This document shows positions 6,313 to 13,523 of a DNA stretch of 24,853 nucleotides, in pieces. The notes beneath the pieces were generated by a model. It had not been told where the DNA came from, did not search any database, and worked only from the letters and a program-made list of their open reading frames with translations. Every line of letters starts with the position of its first letter. Within the stretch, counting starts at the first letter, position 1. The DNA comes from an uncultured Lachnospiraceae bacterium (GTDB taxonomy: Bacteria > Bacillota > Clostridia > Lachnospirales > Lachnospiraceae): contig CAJTTO010000054.1 in NCBI GenBank assembly GCA_910579275.1, positions 1-24,853 on the forward strand. Reading direction: 5' to 3'. The translations under genes were made by a program, and so were the position numbers.

Positions 6313-8403
6313 ATGAATATTTACACAACTGATAAGATCCGAAACGTAGTATTGTTAGGTCATGGTGGGGCTGGAAAGACAAGTCTCGTGGAATCAATGG
6401 CATATCTGTCAGGAATCACTTCGCGCATGGGAAAAGTGGAAGACGGCAATACGGTCAGTGATTATGGCAAGGAAGAGCAGAAGAGAAGGATTTCCATTAG
6501 CACTTCTGTTGTACCGATTGAGTGGGATGGCGTGAAGATTAATGTTCTTGATACACCGGGATATTTTGATTTCATAGGTGAGGTTGAGGAAGCAATCAGT
6601 GCGGCAGATGCGGCTATTATTGTGGTATCGGGCAAGTCCGGCGTCGAGGCTGGAACCGAAAAAGCATGGGAACTGTGCGAGAAATATAAGCTGCCGAGAA
6701 TGATTTATGTGACTGGAATGGATGCCGACAATGCATCATTTAAAAATGTTGTTGAAAAGCTCACAGAGATGTATGGCAAGAAGATTGCACCATTCCATTT
6801 TCCGATTAGGGAGAATGAGAAATTTGTGGGTTATGTGAATGTCGTGAGTGAGACAGGAAACCGTTGGAAAGGCAAGGATGTTGAGGCGTGCGAGATTCCT
6901 GATTACAGCATGGACAATCTGAATCTGTACAGAGATACTTTGATGGAGGCAGTAGCTGAGACAAGTGAGGAGTTTATGGATCGTTACTTCGGCGGTGAGA
7001 CATTCTCCGAAAATGAGATTCGTGCAGCACTGCGCACCAATGTCATTGACAGTGCCATCGTTCCGATTAGTATGGGGTCAAGTCTGTTATGTCAGGGCAC
7101 ATACACATTGCTTGACGATATCGTGAAATACATGCCAAGTCCTGAGAACAGGCAGCTGGCAGGTTTTAACATGAAAACCAACGAGGTGTTTGAGGCGAAC
7201 TATGATTTTGCCAAGGCGAAATCCGCGTATGTATTTAAGACGATTGTGGATCCTTTTATCGGCAAGTATTCTCTGATCAAGGTATGTTCCGGTGTATTTA
7301 AGGCAGACGATACAATTTATAACAAAGATAAGGACATTGAGGAAAAGGTTAGCAAGTTATACATATTACAGGGCAGCAAGCCAATTGAAATCAGCGAGCT
7401 GCACGCAGGCGATATCGGCGCGATTGCCAAGCTCACGGCTGCAAGGACAGGAAACACGCTCTCCACAAAGGCGACAGTGATTGAGTACGGAAAGTTTGAA
7501 CTTTCAAAGCCATACACGGCAAAGCGCTATAAGGTACCAAACAAGGGTGACATTGACAAGGTTTCGCAGGCACTGCAGAAGATGTCCCATGAGGATCAGA
7601 CACTCAAAGTGGTCAATGATGTGGAGAACAGGCAGACGCTGCTCTATGGCATCGGCGACCAGCAGCTTGAGGTAATTCAGAGTCGTCTTGCTAATGAGTA
7701 CAAGTGCGAGATTGAACTGAGTGACCCGAAGATTGCGTTTCGCGAGACCATCAAAAAGAAATCGGATGTGGAGTACAAATATAAAAAACAGTCCGGCGGA
7801 CATGGACAGTATGGTCATGTTAAAATGCGCTTTGAGCCATCTGGTGATTTGGAAAGTGCGTATGTGTTTGAGCAGGAGGTTGTAGGCGGTGCTGTTCCAA
7901 AGAACTACTTTCCGGCTGTCGAGAAGGGAATGCAGGAATCTGTCATAAAGGGACCTTTGGCTGCTTATCCGGTCGTAGGGGTAAAGGGGATATTGTATGA
8001 CGGATCTTATCATGCAGTGGATTCGTCTGAAATGGCGTTTAAGACCGCAGCGATTCAGGCGTTTAAGAAAGGGTTCATGGAGGCAGGACCTGTTCTGCTT
8101 GAACCGATTGCTTCCCTTAAGGTTACCGCGCCAGAGCGTTATACAGGCGATATTATGGGTGACTTGAATAAGCGGCGCGGCAGAGTGCTCGGCATGAATC
8201 CGATTGGAAACGGCAAACAGGTCATTGAGGCAGATATCCCGATGATGGAACTGACAGGCTACTGCACAGTACTTCGCTCCATGACAGGCGGACGTGGCAG
8301 CTTTGAGTATGAAGTTACAAGATACGAGCAGACGCCAAACGATATTCAGGATGCACAGGTGAAAGCGAGAGCAAATAAGGTAACAGACTCTGCGGACGTA
8401 TAA
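6313..8403 (+). CDS. EF-G-like translation GTPase paralogue
   Basis: The 696-residue protein covers all EF-G domains: G domain (P-loop GHGGAGKT at 16-23), domain II (about 295-385), domain III (about 405-480: QTLLYGIGDQQLEVIQSRL), domain IV (GGHGQYGHVKMRFEP) and domain V (about 600-680: GDIMGDLNKRRGRVLGM, GYCTVLRSMTGGRGSFEYE). EF-G catalyses ribosome translocation, but this is unlikely to be the main copy: there is no ribosomal-protein operon around it and two GTPase motifs deviate. The usual DTPGH has Tyr (D80-T-P-G-Y84) in place of the catalytic His, and the guanine-specifying NKxD is TGMD (134-137). Such paralogues (EF-G2 type) have mostly unknown or stress-related roles; ribosome-protection proteins of the TetM type are another relative. 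AGGAGG lies 8 bases before the ATG. It converges with the kinase gene, whose stop codon lies 1 base away, with no terminator between them. Confidence 0.85.
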   Translation: MNIYTTDKIRNVVLLGHGGAGKTSLVESMAYLSGITSRMGKVEDGNTVSDYGKEEQKRRISISTSVVPIEWDGVKINVLDTPGYFDFIGEVEEAISAADAAIIVVSGKSGVEAGTEKAWELCEKYKLPRMIYVTGMDADNASFKNVVEKLTEMYGKKIAPFHFPIRENEKFVGYVNVVSETGNRWKGKDVEACEIPDYSMDNLNLYRDTLMEAVAETSEEFMDRYFGGETFSENEIRAALRTNVIDSAIVPISMGSSLLCQGTYTLLDDIVKYMPSPENRQLAGFNMKTNEVFEANYDFAKAKSAYVFKTIVDPFIGKYSLIKVCSGVFKADDTIYNKDKDIEEKVSKLYILQGSKPIEISELHAGDIGAIAKLTAARTGNTLSTKATVIEYGKFELSKPYTAKRYKVPNKGDIDKVSQALQKMSHEDQTLKVVNDVENRQTLLYGIGDQQLEVIQSRLANEYKCEIELSDPKIAFRETIKKKSDVEYKYKKQSGGHGQYGHVKMRFEPSGDLESAYVFEQEVVGGAVPKNYFPAVEKGMQESVIKGPLAAYPVVGVKGILYDGSYHAVDSSEMAFKTAAIQAFKKGFMEAGPVLLEPIASLKVTAPERYTGDIMGDLNKRRGRVLGMNPIGNGKQVIEADIPMMELTGYCTVLRSMTGGRGSFEYEVTRYEQTPNDIQDAQVKARANKVTDSADV

Positions 8404-8404
8404 T

Positions 8405-9721
8405 TTATTTGGAAACAGATTGGCTGCGGAGTATGATCAAAAAGGTTGTACCGCCTCCCGGTGTGTCTGTCACTTTGATACTCCCATGGTGTGCGGTTAT
8501 GATATCATAGGCAATGGAAAGACCCAGCCCGAAGTGATTTTTGTCGCTTCGGGCTTTTTCACTGCGGTAAAAGCGGTCAAAAATCTTTGCTTTCTCGTTG
8601 TCACTGATTCCGACACCAGTATCGGAAATTTTAATTTCAAAGTGTTTGTTCACATAATCGGCGGACAGACGGATTTTTCCGCCCTCCGGTGTATAGCTGA
8701 CAGCATTGTGAAGGAAGATTGTGAGTACCTGTGTGATGCGTTCGCTGTCACACAGGCAGTCAGGGAGCGCATCCTCGGGAAGGGCGGCATAGATTTGGAT
8801 GTGTTTAGCAGCAGCCATGTTCTCAAAAGCCTCACAGGCATTCAAAACCAGTGTGTCAATCTGAGTGCACACTGGTTTGATATCAAGATGTCCTGTGTCA
8901 CAGCTTAGCAGGGTCAGCATATCGTTTAAAAGTCTCGATGTGCGCAGGGCTTCGTTTTTTATGGTGTTTAATTCCGGACATGCATTTCTGTCAATGCCTG
9001 CTTCGGCACATGAGAGTATGACTGCGAGCGGTGTGCGCAGTTCATGCGATGCGGAGGCAATGAATTGATTTTGGCGGAGTCTGCTTGCTTCAATAGGATT
9101 TAGCAGTTTTCCGGTAAAAAACCATGCGAATATCCAGATTGCGATAAGGGCAAGTATGATGATGCCCAGAAATAAAAAGCGCTGTCCTGTAATCTGCCTT
9201 TGGATGGACGCAAGCGGTGCGGCCAGTAAAATTTCCAGCGTGGATGTATTTTTTTCCATACGGATCACAAAACAACAATAACCATATTTGCTGACACTTT
9301 TGTCATTTTTGGGGTTCAGGATAAAGGAGGTGTAACTGCTCTTGTAGGAGAGCGTGTGGTGCGCCATGGAGGCGTTTTCTGCGCGGTAGTGTTTCCACGC
9401 TTTGTCAAGCACCAGCTTTCTTTCACTGCCTTCCTGTATTTTATTGGTATCATATAGAAATTCGATATCGTTGTCCAACAGGGATACATAATATTTCTTG
9501 CCGGACTCAAGCTGGGACAGCCATGTGTTGCTGATGATGTCCTGCTGCTCAATGTAGGATGCAATGGTATAAATGTCACTCTGATAGGCGTACATCTTGT
9601 TTTTCATCATGTTACTCTCGGATATCAAAAGGTATCCGAGCGTCATGACAATCAGAATCAATGTGGTGATGCAGCCGTTTAACAGCGTCAAGTGAAGGTG
9701 AGCTTTTTTAATGGTATTCAT
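8405..9721 (-). CDS. Membrane sensor histidine kinase (OmpR-partner type)
   Basis: The 438-residue protein has two membrane helices (about 12-33 and 181-202) enclosing an extracytoplasmic sensing region of roughly 145 residues with no recognised domain. The linker after helix 2 is short, without a clear HAMP domain. The catalytic core is complete: H box SASHELRTPL (H226), N box HNAVSYTPEGG (N339), G1 DTGVGIS (D367), F box FDRFYRSEKAR and G2 HFGLGLSIA. It is the partner of the response regulator 57 bp upstream on the same strand. The start at 9719-9721 has AAGGAA rather far away (about 14 bases), so translation may be weak or coupled. Target promoters suggest it senses a signal related to the lipoprotein/permease system, but this is inference. 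It converges with the EF-G-like gene. Confidence 0.88.
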   Translation of the reverse strand: MNTIKKAHLHLTLLNGCITTLILIVMTLGYLLISESNMMKNKMYAYQSDIYTIASYIEQQDIISNTWLSQLESGKKYYVSLLDNDIEFLYDTNKIQEGSERKLVLDKAWKHYRAENASMAHHTLSYKSSYTSFILNPKNDKSVSKYGYCCFVIRMEKNTSTLEILLAAPLASIQRQITGQRFLFLGIIILALIAIWIFAWFFTGKLLNPIEASRLRQNQFIASASHELRTPLAVILSCAEAGIDRNACPELNTIKNEALRTSRLLNDMLTLLSCDTGHLDIKPVCTQIDTLVLNACEAFENMAAAKHIQIYAALPEDALPDCLCDSERITQVLTIFLHNAVSYTPEGGKIRLSADYVNKHFEIKISDTGVGISDNEKAKIFDRFYRSEKARSDKNHFGLGLSIAYDIITAHHGSIKVTDTPGGGTTFLIILRSQSVSK

Positions 9722-9752
9722 ATGTTAGAAAAGATTCCTTTTTATTATTCTT

Positions 9753-9793
9753 CTAGAGCGTGTTTGAAAAATGCTTTCTTAAACATGCTCTAG
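9753..9793 (-). repeat. Hairpin spanning the response-regulator stop codon
   Basis: CTAGAGCGTGTTT (9753-9765) and AAACATGCTCTAG (9781-9793) form a 13-bp stem with one G-T pair and a 15-base loop that includes the stop codon of the regulator. Left arm and loop are nearly repeated at 4152-4178 (TTAGAGCGTGTATGAAAGATG), so this is a dispersed repeat. Placed between regulator and kinase genes, it could lower kinase expression by partial termination. Confidence 0.55.
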
Positions 9794-10456
9794 CAGGCAG
9801 TAGCCAATGCCGCGTATGGTTCTTAGTTTCAGACGGCTTCCGACCGCCTTGAGACGTCTGCGGACGAAGTAGATATAATTGTCGAGATTTCCCTCCTCGA
9901 CATCGCTGTCAGGTCCCCATATTTTTAGCAGAAGCGTATTTCTTGACAGGGTCTGTCCGCCATTTTTGACAAATATTTCAAGCATTGCACCCTCGCGTTT
10001 CGAGCAAGTACAGCTGCCGTCAGGACCGATGAGGGTGTTTGTCGTCTCATCAAAGCTGATGTCGCAGTAGGTGGGGAATTCCGTATGGGCGATGACGGGA
10101 GAACGTCTTGATACGCACTGAATGCGTGCCAGCAGTTCCTCAAATGCAAACGGCTTTACCAGATAATCGTCGGCGCCAAGGTTGAGTCCGGTCACTTTGT
10201 CGTTTAGCGTTCCGAGTGCGGTTATAAGGATAATGGGGATGCCGATTCCTTCCCTGCGCAGCTGGGTCAGCACCATGGTGCCTTCCATGTTGGGAAGCAT
10301 TCTGTCAAGCAGGATCACGTCGTGGATGTTCTGCGCGGCATAATAGAGGGCTTCCTCACCGTCATAGCAGGAGTCCACATCAAATCCCCTTGAAACCAGC
10401 TGGGCTGTAAGTGATTCGTTCAGTTTTTTGTCGTCTTCAGCGAGTAGTATACGCAT
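9779..10456 (-). CDS. OmpR-family response regulator
   Basis: The 225-residue protein has a receiver domain (acidic pair D8/D9, phosphoacceptor D51 in LLDRMLP, T79 and K101 in LVKPF) and a C-terminal winged helix (about 130-222, with RNTLLLKIWG, VEEGNLDNYIYFVRRRLKAVGS and IRGIGYCLLE). It should bind tandem hexamers as a dimer. Just upstream of its own gene, and of three other transcription units in this window, lie direct repeats TTAGAG-N5-TTAGAG (or a one-base variant), the expected type of site. AGGAG lies about 6 bases before the ATG. The leader between its promoter and start codon carries a 133-bp inverted-repeat element. It forms an operon with the kinase gene. Confidence 0.93.
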   Translation of the reverse strand: MRILLAEDDKKLNESLTAQLVSRGFDVDSCYDGEEALYYAAQNIHDVILLDRMLPNMEGTMVLTQLRREGIGIPIILITALGTLNDKVTGLNLGADDYLVKPFAFEELLARIQCVSRRSPVIAHTEFPTYCDISFDETTNTLIGPDGSCTCSKREGAMLEIFVKNGGQTLSRNTLLLKIWGPDSDVEEGNLDNYIYFVRRRLKAVGSRLKLRTIRGIGYCLLEHV

Positions 10457-10487
10457 AATAGCTCCTCCATTTATAGTATCATAAATT

Positions 10488-10620
10488 GTAACTGTTCAGT
10501 AGGCATACGCATTTACTGCGGATGCCGTGAAAAAACGTAGATTTAGCTGACAAAAATCCATCACCGAAGGTGATTTTGCATGGATTTTTGTTCGTAACTA
10601 TGAGGGTACTGAATAGTTAC
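10488..10620. repeat. Small inverted-repeat element, copy B (133 bp) with perfect 8-bp target duplication
   Basis: Ends GTAACTGTTCAGTA (10488-10501) and TACTGAATAGTTAC (10607-10620) are inverted copies at 13 of 14 positions. CATAAATT directly repeats on both sides (10480-10487 and 10621-10628). The interior folds into stem I (GGCAT-a-CGCA with TGCG-g-ATGCC) and stem II (ACAAAAATCCAT with ATGGATTTTTGT, enclosing ATCACC-gaa-GGTGAT). It encodes no protein. It is inserted in the leader of the response-regulator gene, downstream of that gene's promoter. Confidence 0.85.
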
Positions 10621-10640
10621 CATAAATTTATGTAATATAT

Positions 10641-10673
10641 AGTTTACTTTATTTTTCTCTAAATTTTCTCTAA
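10641..10673 (-). promoter_or_regulatory. Response-regulator promoter with TTAGAG direct repeats
   Basis: Read leftward: TTAGAG (10668-10673), 5 bases, TTAGAG (10657-10662), 10 bases, TAAACT -10 box (10641-10646). The repeats take the place of a -35 box. The same layout is found at 10825, 13449 and 17528, predicting autoregulation of this two-component system. Confidence 0.75.
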
Positions 10674-10824
10674 AATATGTCCTGCGCCGTCAGCAAAATA
10701 AATGACGTCCTCACTTTCTGATATTTTTTTGCTTAAGTTAGCCCTATTATACTTGATGCCGTTTATGGTGTAAAGTAATAGTAAGTTTTTTTAATTAAAT
10801 TTTCCTTTATTTTTTAATGCGAAT

Positions 10825-10857
10825 TTAGAGGGTATTTAGAGTTTCTTGTGCTAAACT
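10825..10857 (+). promoter_or_regulatory. Lipoprotein 1 promoter with TTAGAG direct repeats
   Basis: TTAGAG (10825-10830), 5 bases, TTAGAG (10836-10841), 10 bases, TAAACT (10852-10857), preceded by an extended -10 TGC. The repeats are 11 bp apart start to start, i.e. one helical turn, as for OmpR-type dimer binding. The start codon is 58 bases beyond the -10. Confidence 0.75.
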
Positions 10858-10914
10858 AAAATTCCATTCGGTCAGGAAAGTACACTATATATGAAACGGA
10901 TATGGAGGGATATA

Positions 10915-13263
10915 ATGAGAAGAAGTATAATCATTACAAAAGCAGCAGCGCTTTTTATGGCAGCGGCAATCGGAATAACAATGGCAGGATGCGGGACACA
11001 GAGGCGAAATCTTTCTGAAAGCGGGACAGATGAGTTTATGACAGATGGTGACGCGTCTGCTGTACAGCAGCAGGACATTCCTGATGAAAGTGGAACGGGG
11101 CGGTATGTGGAACAGGCCGTCTGTGAAGGTTCGTATTGGGACAGGGTGGAAAAACAGACCCTCGGGGATGGCAGGCTTGTGTTTATCAACAGTATGACCA
11201 GCCAGAGATTTGTGTCGGATGACGGCGGGGATACATGGGAAATCGAGCAGGATGAGACATTTGCCGCTTTTGTCGAAGAACACTATCCTGTTTCGACTGC
11301 TTTGTCAAAGGACGGCACTCTGGCGATGGTCTGCATGGACAAAAAGGATGCATCGGCAGACGCGGAACATATGGAATACGTCTATCATCTGTACATTTAC
11401 AATACAGACGATACCGTCCGGCAGATTACAATTGATTTGCCGGATGCCGATTCCAGCCTGAGTGAAGTGGCGTTCGACGAGCAGGGCGGGTTGTTCGTGT
11501 ATGCTAGCGGGTGCAGGATTATTTACAAGGTGGATATTGACGCAGGAACGTCCCAAAAACTGACTACACTTCAGGAGAGCTGTTACCTGATGGAATGCAG
11601 GAATGATGTGCTGATGTGCATGACATCTGAAAAAATATTCTTATATGATCTGGAAAAGGAGCGGTTTATGGAGGATGAGACGCTCGACAGTTTTGTCTTG
11701 AATACGTATCAGGATATGTCATGGACGGGTGCGGGATTTACAGCGTATACGTTTCTGGGAGAGGATAATACCATTTATGTTGCGGGTGACAAGGGGCTTC
11801 ATCGGCACGTGATTGGCGGGAGCACCATTGAACAGGTGATGGATGGCAGCCTCTCCATGCTGAGTACGCCGTCGCATAGCATTCTGGCAATGACGGTGAA
11901 TGACAGGAATGAGTTTGTGACAGTATATTCGGACGGAATGATTGTCAAGGCTTCCTATGATGCGAGTGCGCCAACCGTTCCTAACGATAAACTTACTGTT
12001 TACAGTTTGGATGAAAATGATTTGGTAAAGCAGACAATCTCTGCCTACCAGACACAGTATCCGGAAATGTTCATTGAATATCAGGTTGGAATGGAAGAAG
12101 GAGGCGTCACGCGGGAGGACGCGTTGAAAAAGCTGAACACGCAGCTTCTTGGCGGGAGCGGACCGGATATTATACTGCTTGATGACATGAATATTGACAC
12201 TTATGCGGAGAAGGGCGTGTTGGTGGATTTGTCGGATATTGTCAATGAGGCGGATGAGAAAGACGGATTATATAGGAATGTGATTGAAAATTTATGCGGG
12301 GACGATAAAATATACGCGGTTCCATTGGAGTTCCATATTCCGGTTGTCATAGGGCAGAAGGATGTGGTGGACAGGATAACGGATTACAGATCGATGGTAG
12401 AGTTCTACGAAAAGGCGCGTGAGGAATATACGGACACAGATATTTTGGGGATTTCTTCCGCAAAGGGCATCATGAAGCGTTCCATGCCAGTTTGCGCACC
12501 AGCATGGCAGGACGGAAAAGGACAGTTAGATACGCAGAAGATCAAAGAGTTTCTAGAGCTTTCCAAAAGGCTTTATGAGGTGCAGATGAATGGGACGCCG
12601 GCAGAGGCAGTCGCCAATTACCAGCGGCGGGTTTCAACAGACGATGCGGCGGATTTTGAGGATAGCCCATATTTCGGAATTTTGAATGAGAATATTTGTC
12701 TTGAGAGACGCTGCTCATTTGCGATTGGTGAGACCTTGGGTGCGTCCACATATCGTGATATGCTGTCCGTACCCCGTGTGGAGGGAATGGAACAGATGAT
12801 ATATAGGCCGCTGGACGGGCAGAGTGTTAGGGTATATCATCCGGTATCCATAGTAGGTATTAACGCAGCAACAGGGTGTCCTGACAAAGCAAAACAGTTT
12901 GTCGGCATGATGCTTAGTACAACGGTTCAGGATAACACACCATTTGGATTTCCTGTCAATAAAAAGTCGCTTGCGTCAACTTTTGCTTGTGATGAGAGCA
13001 GGCTGGATGAAAATGGCGGTCAGTATTCTACATCTTATACAATAAATGGTGTGGATTATGGTTTTACAATTTATCCTGTCAAGCAAGATGGCATCGACCT
13101 TCTGGAACAGTGGATTGCAGCTCTTGACACGCCGTACCTGAGCGATCCTGCGCTTGAAAATGTGGTTTATGCGCAGGGCGTAGAGTACATTGAGGGACGT
13201 AAGGAACTCGACGAGGCGGTGAAGGCGATTGTAGATAGCGTGGAAATTTACTTTTATGAATGA
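10915..13263 (+). CDS. Propeller-like/solute-binding fusion lipoprotein 1
   Basis: The 782-residue product has a lipoprotein signal peptide (MAGC, C26 as the lipidated residue) and so should sit on the outer face of the membrane. After a short polar linker, residues about 65-355 form a beta-rich part with a BNR-type repeat (FVSDDGGDTWEIE, 99-111) and further strand repeats such as AFDEQGGLFVYASG and DNTIYVAGDKGLHRH, suggesting a beta-propeller. Residues about 358-782 resemble an ABC family 1 solute-binding protein (LTVYSLDENDLVKQTISAYQ, GVTREDALKKLNTQLL, GSGPDIILLDDMNIDTYAEKG, YAVPLEF, WIAALDTPYLSD). Start chosen at 10915, where GGAGGG lies 5 bases upstream, rather than at 10891. It is closely paralogous over its full length to the next gene. 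The ligand is unknown. The stop codon lies within the target duplication of the following element. Confidence 0.85.
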   Translation: MRRSIIITKAAALFMAAAIGITMAGCGTQRRNLSESGTDEFMTDGDASAVQQQDIPDESGTGRYVEQAVCEGSYWDRVEKQTLGDGRLVFINSMTSQRFVSDDGGDTWEIEQDETFAAFVEEHYPVSTALSKDGTLAMVCMDKKDASADAEHMEYVYHLYIYNTDDTVRQITIDLPDADSSLSEVAFDEQGGLFVYASGCRIIYKVDIDAGTSQKLTTLQESCYLMECRNDVLMCMTSEKIFLYDLEKERFMEDETLDSFVLNTYQDMSWTGAGFTAYTFLGEDNTIYVAGDKGLHRHVIGGSTIEQVMDGSLSMLSTPSHSILAMTVNDRNEFVTVYSDGMIVKASYDASAPTVPNDKLTVYSLDENDLVKQTISAYQTQYPEMFIEYQVGMEEGGVTREDALKKLNTQLLGGSGPDIILLDDMNIDTYAEKGVLVDLSDIVNEADEKDGLYRNVIENLCGDDKIYAVPLEFHIPVVIGQKDVVDRITDYRSMVEFYEKAREEYTDTDILGISSAKGIMKRSMPVCAPAWQDGKGQLDTQKIKEFLELSKRLYEVQMNGTPAEAVANYQRRVSTDDAADFEDSPYFGILNENICLERRCSFAIGETLGASTYRDMLSVPRVEGMEQMIYRPLDGQSVRVYHPVSIVGINAATGCPDKAKQFVGMMLSTTVQDNTPFGFPVNKKSLASTFACDESRLDENGGQYSTSYTINGVDYGFTIYPVKQDGIDLLEQWIAALDTPYLSDPALENVVYAQGVEYIEGRKELDEAVKAIVDSVEIYFYE

Positions 13264-13266
13264 AAG

Positions 13267-13400
13267 GTAACTGTTCAGTACAGCACTGCGCACTTGCTGC
13301 ACAGTGCGTAAAAAAGCGCAAATTGCGTCAGGCATCAAGCCTCCGCGAAGTGGATTTGCATGGCTTGATGCTCGTAACTATGAAGGTACTGAATCGTTAC
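13267..13400. repeat. Small inverted-repeat element, copy C (134 bp) with perfect 8-bp target duplication
   Basis: Ends GTAACTGTTCAGTA (13267-13280) and TACTGAATCGTTAC (13387-13400). AATGAAAG is directly repeated at 13259-13266 and 13401-13408; the left copy contains the TGA stop codon of lipoprotein 1. Stem I is GCACTG-c-GCA with TGC-a-CAGTGC; stem II is GCATCAAGCC with GGCTTGATGC. Both stems occupy the same places as in copy B but have different, still paired, sequences. It lies between lipoprotein 1 and the promoter of lipoprotein 2 and may act as a terminator. Confidence 0.85.
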
Positions 13401-13448
13401 AATGAAAGTACGAATGCCCCGGCAATATTGGTGAGAATCGGGTATCTT

Positions 13449-13481
13449 TTAGAGATTTCTTAGAGACAATTATGCTACAAT
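13449..13481 (+). promoter_or_regulatory. Lipoprotein 2 promoter with TTAGAG direct repeats
   Basis: TTAGAG (13449-13454), 5 bases, TTAGAG (13460-13465), 10 bases, TACAAT (13476-13481), with extended -10 TGC. Same spacing as at 10825, so the tandem duplication of the lipoprotein gene appears to have included its promoter. Confidence 0.78.
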
Positions 13482-13523
13482 TCCAATGTACGAAAAACTT
13501 AGGTGTACATATGGAGGGATGTT

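Noticed and set aside
7504..8013. 169-residue frame antisense to the EF-G-like gene
   Set aside because: Fully inside a strongly conserved gene on the other strand; no start signals.
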